Source: Comamonas testosteroni
Lineage (GTDB): Bacteria; Pseudomonadota; Gammaproteobacteria; Burkholderiales; Burkholderiaceae_C
Direction: 5' to 3'
Length of the DNA: 64,000 nt
Assembly (NCBI RefSeq): GCF_030505195.1
Contig: NZ_CP129672.1
Location: forward strand, 2,700,501 to 2,764,500
Positions 1 through 9,453 of this stretch are shown piece after piece (the first letter of the stretch is position 1; the number at the start of each line of letters is the position of its first letter). A model generated the notes under the pieces. It was not told where the DNA came from. It saw nothing but the letters and a program-made list of their open reading frames with translations, and did no database searches. The position numbers and the translations under genes were made by a program.

Positions 1-1
1 C

Positions 2-1300
<1,299 letters not shown>

Positions 1301-1309
1301 AGTGGAGTG

Positions 1310-1440
1310 ATTTCCCTTGAGGCGCTCTGCGCCTTTCCCCTGGCCGGGCGCCCCTGGCCGGGCGCCCCTGTCCTGCGTTGCCATGCGGGAGGGGCGACAC
1401 CTTCGCCGGGCTTCCCCGCCGCGAGGCGGCTCCTGCTCTG
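1310..1440 (+). repeat. GC-rich dispersed intergenic repeat, copy 1 (diverged)
   Basis: The stretch contains CCCTTGAGGCGCTCTGCGCC and later GGGGCGACACCTTCGC, which match the core of the copies at 23,060, 29,603, 33,070 and 34,758. An extra 14-bp unit, CTGGCCGGGCGCCC, is duplicated in tandem inside it. It lies between pntB and its terminator. No coding potential is evident. Confidence 0.5.
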
Positions 1441-1471
1441 TGCCCTGGCTTGTAGCCTGTGCCTGCTTTTG

Positions 1472-1504
1472 AAATGCCTGCGGTTTTCGGCCGCAGGCAT
1501 TTTG
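1472..1504. terminator. Bidirectional intrinsic terminator
   Basis: Arms GCCTGCGG and CCGCAGGC surround a 7-base loop and are flanked by AAAT and ATTTT. The convergent pntB and LysE-family genes end on either side, so it can serve both. Confidence 0.8.
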
Positions 1505-1508
1505 TCTT

Positions 1509-2135
1509 TCACAGATGCTGGACGGCGATCTCGCCCAGCAGCACGGCGGCAATCAGCAGCATCAGCGTGCCCGACAGGCGCGAGACGGCAAGCGCGGCGG
1601 CGGGGCGCGAGCGCAGCACGCTTTGCGAGCCCCAGCCCACGCCGAAGTAGACCACGGCACAACTGGCCGCATGGACGGCGCCCAGCGCCATGATTTGCGC
1701 AAACACCGGCCAGCTGTCGGCGGGCCGCACAAACTGCGGCAGCAGGGCCAGCAGCAGCAATAGCTGCTTGGGGTTGAGGCCGCTGACGCTGGCTCCCTTG
1801 ACCGTCCAGTGCCAGCGCGTGCCGGTCTCGGCATCTGCGGCGGTGCTGATGGCGGCCGGGCTGCGCCACAGGCCCACGCCCAGCCAGGCCAGGTACAGGG
1901 CTCCGGTGGCCGTCAAGGCGGTCAGCAGGGCCGGGTTGCGCGCCACCAGAGCGCCCACGCCCGCTGCCACGGCCAATGTGGCCAGCAGCGCGCCGCAGGC
2001 CAGGCCCAGCGTGGCGGGCAGCACCAGCCGCCGGCCGCGCAGACCGGCCGAGATCACATAGGCCCAGTCGGCACCTGGCGTGAGCACCAGAAGAAAGGAG
2101 ACGGCCCAGAAGGCAGTCAAGGCGGCGTAAGACAC
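1509..2135 (-). CDS. LysE/RhtB-family amino acid exporter
   Basis: Inner-membrane translocator of the LysE/RhtB family, which exports amino acids or their derivatives. The 208 residues match the usual family length and form about six hydrophobic segments. The family motif TPGAD sits at residues 19-23 (usually TPGP) and GLNPK at 119-123 before another membrane span. It is divergent from an Lrp/AsnC regulator 105 bp away. That is the classic arrangement for an exporter switched on by its own amino acid sensor. The substrate cannot be told from sequence. Confidence 0.9.
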   Translation of the reverse strand: MSYAALTAFWAVSFLLVLTPGADWAYVISAGLRGRRLVLPATLGLACGALLATLAVAAGVGALVARNPALLTALTATGALYLAWLGVGLWRSPAAISTAADAETGTRWHWTVKGASVSGLNPKQLLLLLALLPQFVRPADSWPVFAQIMALGAVHAASCAVVYFGVGWGSQSVLRSRPAAALAVSRLSGTLMLLIAAVLLGEIAVQHL

Positions 2136-2240
2136 GGAATTCCCTCGAAAAGCGTTGATGCCGAGAGAATATGGAAGAGGAGAGAGAATGTGCTCTCAAT
2201 ATTCGCCGCTGATCGGTTTGAAATTGGAAGAAACTGCCCC
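2136..2240. promoter_or_regulatory. Divergent promoter region, LysE-type exporter / Lrp-type regulator
   Basis: This 105-bp AT-richer gap separates two divergently transcribed genes and must hold both promoters. A likely ribosome binding site, GGAAG at 2226-2230, precedes the GTG start of the regulator by 10 bases. No operator can be assigned by eye. Confidence 0.5.
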
Positions 2241-2696
2241 GTGAATTCGCTGGATCGAAAAATTCTTGCTGCGCTCGAAAACAATGGCCGCCTCACGGTG
2301 ACCGAGCTGGCCGAGCAGGTGGGCCTGAGCCTGTCGCCCTGCCACCGGCGTGTGCGTGCGCTGGAGGAGTCGGGCGTGATTCGCGGCTACCGCGCCGAGC
2401 TGGACCCAGCAGCGCTGGGGCTGGATTTTTCGTCCCTGGTCTTTGTCACTCTCAAGGACAGCAAGTCCGTGCCCGCGTTCGAGGACGCAGTGGCCCAGCT
2501 CGCCAACGTGGTGCAGGCCCAGCGCCTGTTTGGCGACCCTGACTATCTGCTGCAGGTCGTGGTGCGTGATCTGCCGGCCTATCAGCGTCTCTATGACGAG
2601 CACCTGACCCGGCTGCCCGGCGTGCTGCGCATGACTTCCACGCTGGTCATGAAGCATGTGGTGATCAACAGACCGCTGACGTCGGCGATGGAATAA
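2241..2696 (+). CDS. Lrp/AsnC family transcriptional regulator
   Basis: DNA-binding regulator of the Lrp/AsnC (feast/famine) family, 151 residues. An N-terminal winged helix-turn-helix (residues 3-45; recognition region about 21-43) is followed by a RAM/ActD ligand-binding domain with the typical GDPDYLL at 98-104. The GTG at 2241 was chosen because the protein then begins NSLDRKILAAL, as family members do, and GGAAG lies 10 bases upstream. Position suggests that it controls the divergent LysE-type exporter in response to an amino acid. That target is an inference. Confidence 0.93.
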   Translation: MNSLDRKILAALENNGRLTVTELAEQVGLSLSPCHRRVRALEESGVIRGYRAELDPAALGLDFSSLVFVTLKDSKSVPAFEDAVAQLANVVQAQRLFGDPDYLLQVVVRDLPAYQRLYDEHLTRLPGVLRMTSTLVMKHVVINRPLTSAME

Positions 2697-2700
2697 GCCA

Positions 2701-2736
2701 TGAAAAAAGCGCCTGTGACTTCCGTCAAAGGCGCTT
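2701..2736 (-). terminator. Intrinsic terminator read on the minus strand
   Basis: Arms AAGCGCCT (2707-2714) and AGGCGCTT (2729-2736) are followed on the minus strand by a run of T. It could end transcripts coming from the azurin gene and block antisense entry into the lrp-type gene. Confidence 0.65.
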
Positions 2737-2787
2737 GGGATCAGCAAGGTTTGCTATCTATTTAGAATCTCATGGCGCTTGTTGGTA

Positions 2788-2821
2788 AAGGATTTCAGGT
2801 ATTTATATAGCTGAAATCCTT
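2788..2821. repeat. Perfect 11-bp inverted repeat
   Basis: AAGGATTTCAG (2788-2798) pairs perfectly with CTGAAATCCTT (2811-2821) across a 12-base AT-rich loop. The following GCGCTAATAGCTACT resembles a degenerate member of the TAGCTGCTTGCGC intergenic palindromes seen elsewhere in the window. Confidence 0.6.
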
Positions 2822-2864
2822 GTGGGAAAAGCGCTAATAGCTACTAAAAAGTGAGCATCCAGGA

Positions 2865-3320
2865 TCAGGAGCCCAGCTTGAGCGTGCCCTTCATGAGGGC
2901 CGCGTGACCGGGGAAGGAGCAGAAGAAGGCGTAGTCCGTACCCGCCTTGAGCTTGCTCGCATCGATGTCGAACTTGGTGGTCTCGCCGCCACCGATGAGC
3001 TTGGAGTGAGCCAGCACGCGTGCATCGCCGGCCTTCACATAGTCGGCGCCAGCACCTGCGGCCATGCCGTCGGTGATCACGGGCTGCATATCGGCTGCGG
3101 TGCTGACCACGATGTTGTGGCCCATGGCGGTCTTGGGCATCTTGCCCACATGCTTGAGAGTCACGCTGAACTTCTTGCAGGACTTGGGCACATCGATGCT
3201 TTTGACATTGAACTGCATGGCGTCGTTGCTCTCGACGACAGCTTCACAGCCTGCCGCCATGGCGGGCGCGCTCAGGGCACCGGCTGCACACAGGGCCAGG
3301 GTCATCAGAATCTTCTTCAT
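2865..3320 (-). CDS. azu: Azurin (periplasmic blue copper protein)
   Basis: Azurin, a soluble type-1 copper protein that carries electrons in the periplasm. A 22-residue signal peptide ends APAMA, with cleavage before Ala23. Counting from there, the copper ligands fall exactly at the canonical mature positions His46, Cys112, His117 and Met121 (precursor H68, C134, H139, M143). They are visible in GHN and in the C-terminal [10 protein letters not shown]. The disulfide cysteines are C25 and C48. The gene appears monocistronic. A 32-bp interrupted palindrome lies about 100 bp upstream. Confidence 0.97.
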   Translation of the reverse strand: MKKILMTLALCAAGALSAPAMAAGCEAVVESNDAMQFNVKSIDVPKSCKKFSVTLKHVGKMPKTAMGHNIVVSTAADMQPVITDGMAAGAGADYVKAGDARVLAHSKLIGGGETTKFDIDASKLKAGTDYAFFCSFPGHAALMKGTLKLGS

Positions 3321-3418
3321 TGGCTATTCCTTTTCCTCAAAGCGAAACGGGAACCGCTGTGGCCTTGTTGCCCTCCAGGTTCCGCCGTTCATTCTTTCGG
3401 AAACCTGCCCAGCCGGCT

Positions 3419-3450
3419 CAGTACAACTCATGCTCGCATGGGTTGTACTG
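3419..3450. promoter_or_regulatory. Interrupted palindrome upstream of azurin (candidate operator)
   Basis: CAGTACAAC (3419-3427) and GTTGTACTG (3442-3450) are perfect inverted arms, with a nested CATG-CTCG-CATG core. No T-run follows on either strand, so a terminator is unlikely. A regulator-binding site for azurin is inferred from position. Confidence 0.4.
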
Positions 3451-3531
3451 TTGCACCTTGCGCTAACTCAATTCGCCGAGCCTGCGTGCGTTCACTGCCT
3501 TGCAGCTTGCTGCCGGCGTTGCCTGCGCGCC

Positions 3532-4347
3532 TCAGAGCGTCAGGTCATAGCCAATGGTGATGGGCGCGTGGTCCGAGAACTTCTCGCCCTTGTAGATGGA
3601 TTCGGTGCGCGCCAGGGTCGCGATCGCCGGCGTGGCCAGGTGGTAGTCCAGCCGCCATCCCACGTTGTTGGCATAGGCCTGGCCGCGATTGCTCCACCAT
3701 GTGTAGCAGGCGTCCGTGGTGTCGGGCTGGAGCAGACGGTAAACGTCCACCAGACCGCCGCTGATCTCGGTCTTGTGCAGCAGCTTGGTCATCCAGTCGC
3801 GCTCCTCGGGCAGGAAGCCGCTGTTTTTCTGGTTGCCGCGCCAGTTCTTGAGGTCGGCCTGCTGGTGCGCGATATTGATGTCGCCGCAGAGCACGAAGTC
3901 GCGCTCTGCCTTGAGATGCATCAAGTGGCTGTGCATCTTGGCCAGAAAGCGGAACTTGGCTTCCTGGCGCAGCTCGCCCGAGCTGCCGCTGGGAAAGTAG
4001 GCGCTGATGATGGACAGCTTGCGGCCGGGCGTGTCGAAGCGGGTTTCGACGTAGCGGCCTTCGGCGTCGAACTCGTCGGTGTCGAAGCCCACGACCACAT
4101 CGCTGGGCTCGTGGCGGGTATAGACGCCCACGCCCGAATAGCCCTTTTTCTCGGCAAAGTGGAAGTAGCCTTTCATGCCGGCCAACACTTCGAAGCGCCC
4201 GGCCATATCCGAAGCCTGGGCCTTGATTTCCTGGACGCAAATACAATCCGGCGCAGTGGCTTCGATCCAGGCTTCGGCGCCTTTGGTCGTGGCAGAGCGG
4301 ATACCGTTGAGGTTGAGGCTGGTTAATTTGAACAAGGATGAATCCAT
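3532..4347 (-). CDS. xthA: Exodeoxyribonuclease III
   Basis: Exonuclease III family AP endonuclease (base excision repair), 271 residues. Conserved EEP-fold elements are LNLNGIRSA near residue 10, VQEIKAQ with the metal-binding Glu40, CGDINIAHQQADLKN in the middle and the terminal SDHAPI with Asp259-His260. The ATG at 4347 fits the family length. It shares two bases of its start codon with the divergent pyrE start, so each gene's promoter must lie in or near the other's 5' coding region. A TTG at codon 5 is an alternative start. Confidence 0.95.
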   Translation of the reverse strand: MDSSLFKLTSLNLNGIRSATTKGAEAWIEATAPDCICVQEIKAQASDMAGRFEVLAGMKGYFHFAEKKGYSGVGVYTRHEPSDVVVGFDTDEFDAEGRYVETRFDTPGRKLSIISAYFPSGSSGELRQEAKFRFLAKMHSHLMHLKAERDFVLCGDINIAHQQADLKNWRGNQKNSGFLPEERDWMTKLLHKTEISGGLVDVYRLLQPDTTDACYTWWSNRGQAYANNVGWRLDYHLATPAIATLARTESIYKGEKFSDHAPITIGYDLTL

Positions 4348-5047
4348 GGTGGTGAGTGAGAAGCCAATGGGCGGTGCAGACCGTCTGGCGCAGGATTTCG
4401 TGCAGTTTGCCGTCGATGCGGGCGTGCTGCGTTTCGGCGAGTTCAAGACCAAGGCCGGGCGCATGAGCCCGTACTTCTTCAATGCCGGCCTGTTCGACGA
4501 TGGCGCCAAGATGGCCCGTCTGTCCGAATTCTATGCAAAAGCCATTCTGGCCAGCGGCATGGAGTTCGATATGGTCTTCGGCCCTGCCTACAAGGGCATT
4601 CCTCTGGCTGCCACGGTGGCCGTGGAGCTGGCGCGCCAGGGCAAGAACGTGCCCTTTGCCTATAACCGCAAGGAAGCCAAGGATCATGGCGAAGGCGGCA
4701 CCCTGGTGGGCGCTCCCCTCAAGGGCCGCGTGCTCATCATTGACGACGTGATGTCGGCCGGAACGGCAGCGCGTGAGTCGATTGCTATCATCAAGGCCGC
4801 CGGTGCCCAGCCGCATGCCGTGGCCATCGCTCTGGATCGCCAGGAAATGGCGACAGAGAATGGTCAGGACGTGGCACACAGCGCCGTGCAATATGTGCGC
4901 AACCAACTGGGCATGCAGGTGTGTGCGATTGCCAAGCTGGCAGATCTGTTGCTTTATCTCGAGCAGCAGGGCGGGGAGGGCGGCCCCGAGCATCATGAAC
5001 GCGTGCTGGCCTATCGTCAGCGTTATGGTGTCGAAGACAAGGAATAA
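4346..5047 (+). CDS. pyrE: Orotate phosphoribosyltransferase
   Basis: Converts orotate and PRPP to orotidine 5'-phosphate in pyrimidine synthesis. The 233 residues include the flexible catalytic loop RKEAKDHGEGG (108-118) and the PRPP-binding motif VLIIDDVMSAGTA (129-141). The ATG at 4346 has AAGGA seven bases upstream. A second in-frame ATG at 4367 is possible. The 5' end overlaps the exonuclease III start on the other strand. A DUF4124-type gene follows after 8 bp and may be cotranscribed. Confidence 0.96.
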   Translation: MVVSEKPMGGADRLAQDFVQFAVDAGVLRFGEFKTKAGRMSPYFFNAGLFDDGAKMARLSEFYAKAILASGMEFDMVFGPAYKGIPLAATVAVELARQGKNVPFAYNRKEAKDHGEGGTLVGAPLKGRVLIIDDVMSAGTAARESIAIIKAAGAQPHAVAIALDRQEMATENGQDVAHSAVQYVRNQLGMQVCAIAKLADLLLYLEQQGGEGGPEHHERVLAYRQRYGVEDKE

Positions 5048-5055
5048 ACACGCAA

Positions 5056-5721
5056 ATGAAGCAGGCCTTGCATGCAAAACTGAGTTTGTATGTGGTAGCT
5101 ACCGTCTGGGCAGGGGCCATGCCTGCTCCAGCCCAGGCCAATAGCGGCGGCATCTACGCCTGCACGGATGCCAATGGGCAGCGCATCACGGCCGACAGGC
5201 CGATTACCTCCTGCGTCGATCGCGAGCAGCGTGTGCTCGGCAACTCGGGGGTCGAGTTGCGCCGCGTGGGCCCGACTCTGACCGATCAGGAGCGCAGCGC
5301 ACAGGAGGCCAAGCGCCGTCAGGATCAGGCCGAGCAGCAGCGCCTGCGCGAGGAGCGCTCGCGCGAGCGCGCCATGCTGGCGCGCTTCCCCAGCCAGGGC
5401 GTGCATGATGCCACCAGAGCCGAGGCGATTGCCCAGGTCAACGATGTGATCGGCGTGGCTCAGAAGCGCCTGGTCGATCTCAAGGAGCGCCGCCGCAAGC
5501 TCAACACCGAGCTGGAGTTCTATCAGAACGATCCGAAGAAAGCTCCCGCCAATCTGCGCCGCCAGCTCGACGACAACACGGAATCCCAGGCCGAGCAGCA
5601 GCGCTTCATCAAGCAGCAGGAAGAGGAAAAGCAGCGCATCAACCAGCGCTTCGATGCCGAGCTGCAGCAGCTGCGCAAGCTATGGACAGAGCTGCCGCCC
5701 GCCGCGCCGCGTTCGCGCTGA
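5056..5721 (+). CDS. DUF4124-type secreted coiled-coil protein
   Basis: Unknown-function protein of 221 residues, just downstream of pyrE. A signal peptide ends near APAQA, residue 28. The mature N-terminus, GIYACTDANGQRITADRPITSC, resembles the short DUF4124 domain with its paired cysteines. The rest is charged and Gln/Arg/Glu-rich, with heptad-like stretches at about 80-120 and 150-205, so a periplasmic coiled coil is likely. A role in the cell envelope is only an inference. Confidence 0.8.
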   Translation: MKQALHAKLSLYVVATVWAGAMPAPAQANSGGIYACTDANGQRITADRPITSCVDREQRVLGNSGVELRRVGPTLTDQERSAQEAKRRQDQAEQQRLREERSRERAMLARFPSQGVHDATRAEAIAQVNDVIGVAQKRLVDLKERRRKLNTELEFYQNDPKKAPANLRRQLDDNTESQAEQQRFIKQQEEEKQRINQRFDAELQQLRKLWTELPPAAPRSR

Positions 5722-5732
5722 CGGCTACGCCT

Positions 5733-6086
5733 TCAGTCTTCGTGGCCGTCTTTGTGCAGGGCCATGACTCGACCCAGCAGCAGGGTCGCAATCCAGGCCA
5801 CTGCCGCGATGATCAAGGGCATCTGCACCAGCAGCGGTGCCTGAGCCATGAGCATCAGCGCATCGGCCTGCCACAGCGCCCCATAACCCTTGAACAAGCC
5901 ATAGGCCAGCCATAGCAGCAGGCCTGCGCTGGCAATGGTGGCCATGCTGCGCATATTGCGGCCGTCACGGCTGCCTGCCGGAACGCGCAGGGCCGAGCGC
6001 CAGAGCCAGCCCATGGCCGCCAGCACCAGCAGCACGCAGGCCGCGACGGACAGCGGCAACCAGAGGGAGAGAGGAATCAGCGACAT
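5733..6086 (-). CDS. Small integral membrane protein, unknown function
   Basis: A 117-residue hydrophobic protein with about three membrane spans (near residues 8-28, 48-66 and 80-105) and a short charged C-terminus ending HKDGHED. I do not recognise a family. It is convergent with the DUF4124-type gene, with only 11 bp between their stop codons. It starts at an ATG at 6086. Confidence 0.7.
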   Translation of the reverse strand: MSLIPLSLWLPLSVAACVLLVLAAMGWLWRSALRVPAGSRDGRNMRSMATIASAGLLLWLAYGLFKGYGALWQADALMLMAQAPLLVQMPLIIAAVAWIATLLLGRVMALHKDGHED

Positions 6087-6120
6087 GGCGCCGCACTTTA
6101 GCCCAGTTGATCACTGGATG

Positions 6121-6148
6121 AAAAAGAAAATACCCACCGAGGTGGGCA
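6121..6148 (-). terminator. Intrinsic terminator on the minus strand
   Basis: On the minus strand GCCCACC-TC-GGTGGGT is followed by ATTTTCTTTTTC. It lies 25 bp past the stop of the small gene ending at 6173. Confidence 0.8.
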
Positions 6149-6172
6149 TGCATGAAGGGGCCTGTCAGCAGC

Positions 6173-6391
6173 TCAGTTTGAGCGCCAGACCAAGTGATGG
6201 CCCGGCACGGACTGTATGCCCAGCACGATGGCGTGGTGGGTGAGCAGCTCTTCGAAGGTCTTGGTGACTTCGCTGCTGGCGGTGCTGCCCTCATACTCCG
6301 TGGCCACCTGTGTTGCGGTAAAGGAGTTGGCGCCAAAGCTTTGCACGATGTTGCGCAGCTTGTCGAGGTTGGGGGTGAACACGGCGTCCAT
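6173..6391 (-). CDS. Small hypothetical protein, 72 residues
   Basis: Unrecognised small soluble protein. The ATG at 6391 was preferred over an upstream in-frame ATG because AAAGGAG lies 8 bases before it. The sequence has a helical N-terminal part (LDKLRNIVQSFGANSF) and a central acidic stretch, and ends HHLVWRSN. A good ribosome binding site and a following terminator support a real gene. It sits downstream of the HPP/CBS membrane protein gene on the same strand, 89 bp away. Confidence 0.65.
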   Translation of the reverse strand: MDAVFTPNLDKLRNIVQSFGANSFTATQVATEYEGSTASSEVTKTFEELLTHHAIVLGIQSVPGHHLVWRSN

Positions 6392-6480
6392 GGCAGCAAC
6401 TCCTTTTCGGCAATCAAACCAGTACTGCCCATAGTTTATCCAGCAGCCCGTGCCAGGCAAGAGGGCCTTTGCCCACATGG

Positions 6481-7611
6481 CTATTGATTGATGGAGAGCA
6501 AAGTGCGGATCACGTCCGAGCGCGTGATGACCCCGACCAGGGTTTTGCCGCGCAGCACGGCAATGAACTGCACGCTGTGCGACGCCAGCTCGTGCAGCAG
6601 ATCGCCCATGGGCGTGTCTTCCTGCACGCTCATCTCTGGTGCGCGCATCAGCTCCTGAGCTACGGATTGCACTTTGGATGGTCGGCTGCGCAGGCGTTGC
6701 CAGAGGTTTTGCTGCTGGCGCGAGCGATGGTCCTGCCAGAGCCAGTCGAACAGGTCGGCACGCAGCACGCGGCCGATCAGCTCGCCCTGGGCATCAACCA
6801 CGGGAAGGCTTTTGATCAGATGACGGTGAAACAGCTCGGCCACCTCTTCAAGCGGAGTCTGCGGGCTCACGGTCAGCAGCTTGGCGGACATGACGGTGCC
6901 GCAGTTCACGCTGGACAGCCGGCGCTTGATGGCCTCCTCCTCGGCGGCGGCCAGCAGCTCGCCCAGATCCTCGGGTGTCAGGTTGTAGCTTTGCTCGAAG
7001 CGCTGCAACAGTTGTTCCAGATCCTGCTCGCTCAGCGCCAGCCGCGTGGTGGGGCGCTGGGTCTTGGCCGCTTGAGGCGGCTGGTGCAGGTAGGGGCGGC
7101 CGCAGGCACGGTGGTAGAGCACGCCGACTGCTGCAAGAACGCCCGAGAGTACGGCCATGGGAATCAGCAGATGCCAGCCAAGGGGAGCCATCTGTGCGGA
7201 GGCCAGTACCGTCAGCAAGGCCACGGCGCCGCCTGGCGGGTGCAGGGCACGCAGCAACAGCATCAGGGCAATGGCTCCTGCCACGGCCAGCGCGGCCAGC
7301 GAGGTCTGGGACAGCATGGGGAACGCCCACAGCAGCAGCAAGGTATATAGCGCAGGCATGGTGTTGCCGACGACACAGTTCCAGGGTTGGGCCAGCGGGC
7401 TGCTGGGCACGGCGAACACCAGCACGGCGGTGGCGCCCAGCGGCGCGAACAGGAACAGGGTGTTGGGAAAGAAATGCTCGACCAGCCCCACCAGAATGCC
7501 GGCCAGTGCCAGACCCAGACCTGCGCCGATGCTGGCGCGGATCAGCTCTTTCCAAGAAGGGCGCGAGGCCACCGGCCCCAGGCGTTGCCACATTGTTTGC
7601 ATGACGGACAT
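6481..7611 (-). CDS. HPP-family membrane protein with two CBS domains
   Basis: A 376-residue fusion. The N-terminal half is an HPP-family integral membrane domain with four or five spans and the name-giving HPPGGA at residues 124-129. A charged linker (about 170-230) leads to a tandem CBS pair (about 240-300 and 318-376) containing GTVMSAKLLTV, KSLPVVD and GVITRSDV. CBS pairs usually bind adenine nucleotides, so transport gated by energy status is plausible. Some HPP proteins have been linked to nitrite transport, but the substrate here is unknown. Confidence 0.85.
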   Translation of the reverse strand: MSVMQTMWQRLGPVASRPSWKELIRASIGAGLGLALAGILVGLVEHFFPNTLFLFAPLGATAVLVFAVPSSPLAQPWNCVVGNTMPALYTLLLLWAFPMLSQTSLAALAVAGAIALMLLLRALHPPGGAVALLTVLASAQMAPLGWHLLIPMAVLSGVLAAVGVLYHRACGRPYLHQPPQAAKTQRPTTRLALSEQDLEQLLQRFEQSYNLTPEDLGELLAAAEEEAIKRRLSSVNCGTVMSAKLLTVSPQTPLEEVAELFHRHLIKSLPVVDAQGELIGRVLRADLFDWLWQDHRSRQQQNLWQRLRSRPSKVQSVAQELMRAPEMSVQEDTPMGDLLHELASHSVQFIAVLRGKTLVGVITRSDVIRTLLSINQ

Positions 7612-7687
7612 ATAGGCTATGGCTGCTGGGTTGCAGATTGGACGGCTGCACCCGCAATGTTGTATTTGCTAATGCGGCAATTCTGTC

Positions 7688-7721
7688 AAAAAAAGCTCCA
7701 CAGGGTGAGCGGTGGAGCTTT
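7688..7721 (-). terminator. Intrinsic terminator after the nitroreductase gene
   Basis: On the minus strand, arms AAAGCTCCAC and GTGGAGCTTT are followed by a T-run (TTTTTTTGACAG). It begins about 19 bp past the stop at 7740. Confidence 0.85.
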
Positions 7722-7739
7722 GGCGGGATTGGGGCCGCT

Positions 7740-8315
7740 TCAGGCCGTTGCGGCGGCTTGAACGGCTCCGGCACTCAGCATTTCGGCCAGCGGCTTGCGG
7801 CCCGAGGGCTGCTCGCGCTCGTGCAGATCGTCGGGCAGAGTGGAGGCATCGGTGCGGCGGCCCACGGCGATCACGCATTCGGGCACCAGATGCTCGGGCA
7901 GGTTCAGCACCTTGCGGGCCTCATCGGCAGAGAAGCCGCCCATGGCGTGCGTGGCCAGGCCCATGGCATGGGCCTGCAGCGCCAGATAGCCCCAGGCGCA
8001 GCCCGCATCGAAGCTGTGCTTGGCGGCGGAAGCCTGCTTGTCCGACAGCAGCACGATCAGCGCGCCGCCATTCAGGCACCAGCGGCGGTTGGCTTCGTTG
8101 GGGATCTGCGAGAACGCCTGCCAGTTCGCGTCATCGCGCAGGGCGTAGGCAAAGTGCCAGGGCTGCTTGTTGCTGGCCGAAGGCGCCCAGCGGGCGGCTT
8201 CCACCAGTTGCTCAATCTGGGCAGCACTCAGTGCTTCAGGTACAAAGGCGCGAGGCGACATGCGCTCGATGAATTGTGCGTGGACGGGAACGGTACTGCT
8301 ACGGGTGGTGCTCAT
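7740..8315 (-). CDS. Nitroreductase family protein
   Basis: FMN-dependent NAD(P)H oxidoreductase of the nitroreductase superfamily, 191 residues. The FMN-contact region ERMSPRAF lies at about 17-24. The family block AARWAPSASNKQPWHF sits at 40-55, and the GLATHAMGGF region leads into the C-terminal segment. Such enzymes reduce nitroaromatics or quinones, and the natural substrate is unknown. The gene appears monocistronic between two minus-strand terminators. Confidence 0.9.
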   Translation of the reverse strand: MSTTRSSTVPVHAQFIERMSPRAFVPEALSAAQIEQLVEAARWAPSASNKQPWHFAYALRDDANWQAFSQIPNEANRRWCLNGGALIVLLSDKQASAAKHSFDAGCAWGYLALQAHAMGLATHAMGGFSADEARKVLNLPEHLVPECVIAVGRRTDASTLPDDLHEREQPSGRKPLAEMLSAGAVQAAATA

Positions 8316-8334
8316 GGTGATATCACTGAACTGA

Positions 8335-8371
8335 AAAGAAAAGGGCCCGCCTACTATGCAGAGGCGGGCCC
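8335..8371 (-). terminator. Intrinsic terminator after the two-span membrane protein gene
   Basis: The stem GGGCCCGCCT/AGGCGGGCCC is followed on the minus strand by TTTTCTTTTC. A second hairpin, GCTCCGGC/GCCGGAGC, at 8387-8408 sits just before it without a T-run. Confidence 0.7.
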
Positions 8372-8415
8372 GAAACCATAGCGCAAGCTCCGGCCTTTTT
8401 GCCGGAGCCGGAAAA

Positions 8416-9453
8416 TCAGGACTTTTGACCCGATTGCGCGCCGATGCCTCGCAAATGGCGCTCCATGCGGAACATCACCAGCGCCATCATCACCATCACC
8501 AGGCAGGAAATCAGCAGCGTGGCAAACGCCGTGTCCATGCCCAGAAACTCCCACTTTTCCTCATCGGGGTTGTCGCCGCGCAGCTTGGCGGCCGTGCGGT
8601 CGAACGACAGCGTGTAGTTGGTCAGCAAGGTGTTGACGATCTGCGGGGCGGACTGCTGCTGCAGCTTCTTGGCCAGGCTTTCGTTGCCCAGCACCTTCTC
8701 CAGTGCCACGGGCAGTCCCTTGATGTAGGCCGCGTACGAGCCCTCGCCATGTTCCATCTCGGCGGCCTGGGCACGGTCGTTGATTTCGGAGGCCAGGTTC
8801 ACCGGATCCATCAGCACGGCCTCGTCGCCCGCAGCCTCGGCAGCTGCCGCAATCGCTGCATCGGCTGCCGCATCTGCGGCGGCACGGGCCATGCGGTCCT
8901 CGCGGGTCAGCGAGATGCGGCGCGCTGTCCAGGCGGCATCCACTTCGGCAGCGGCCGCGTCGGCAGCCTCCTTGTCGCAGCAGGAGTTTTCTCGTGCCTC
9001 GCGCATTTTGATCTGGCGGTTGACATCGTCGGCCGAGGGCAGGGCATCGCCCTTGAGCAGGGGGTGGATGGGATCCAGGCCCTGGCTGCTGTTTTCCGTC
9101 TCTACGCGTTTGCGCGCAGCCGTGTCCCTGTAGATGAAGCCACGCAGCAGGCCGTCGGCCTTGCGGAAATCCGGACGCAGGGCGGGGTCGGCCAGACGCT
9201 TTTCCATGGGCACGGCGTTGCCGAGGCCGCTCAGATCGCGACCGGTTTCTTCTTCCATGTATTTGAGGTCGTAGGGCGCATCCTTCCAGTTCAGCGCCGT
9301 TGCACCGGCAGTGGCGGCATCGGGCTTCTTGGGCTTGTAGTGGTCCCAGATCCAGTGGCCCATGCCAAACAGCACAAAGATGGAAAAGGCGAGCAAGACA
9401 AGACGCAGAACTTGAATCAGCAAATCTTCTGCGCGGCGCAAGAGGGTCAGCAT
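8416..9453 (-). CDS. Two-span membrane protein with Ala-rich domain, unknown function
   Basis: Unrecognised 345-residue protein. One hydrophobic segment lies near the N-terminus (LVLLAFSIFVLFGMGHW) and a second near the C-terminus (FATLLISCLVMVMMALVMF). Between them is a loop of about 270 residues, very rich in alanine and charged residues from about 155 to 230. It contains an adjacent Cys pair (ENSCCDKE). The ATG at 9453 was chosen for the AAGGA ten bases upstream; a TTG at 9498 would add 15 residues. It is divergent from serA. Confidence 0.75.
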   Translation of the reverse strand: MLTLLRRAEDLLIQVLRLVLLAFSIFVLFGMGHWIWDHYKPKKPDAATAGATALNWKDAPYDLKYMEEETGRDLSGLGNAVPMEKRLADPALRPDFRKADGLLRGFIYRDTAARKRVETENSSQGLDPIHPLLKGDALPSADDVNRQIKMREARENSCCDKEAADAAAAEVDAAWTARRISLTREDRMARAAADAAADAAIAAAAEAAGDEAVLMDPVNLASEINDRAQAAEMEHGEGSYAAYIKGLPVALEKVLGNESLAKKLQQQSAPQIVNTLLTNYTLSFDRTAAKLRGDNPDEEKWEFLGMDTAFATLLISCLVMVMMALVMFRMERHLRGIGAQSGQKS

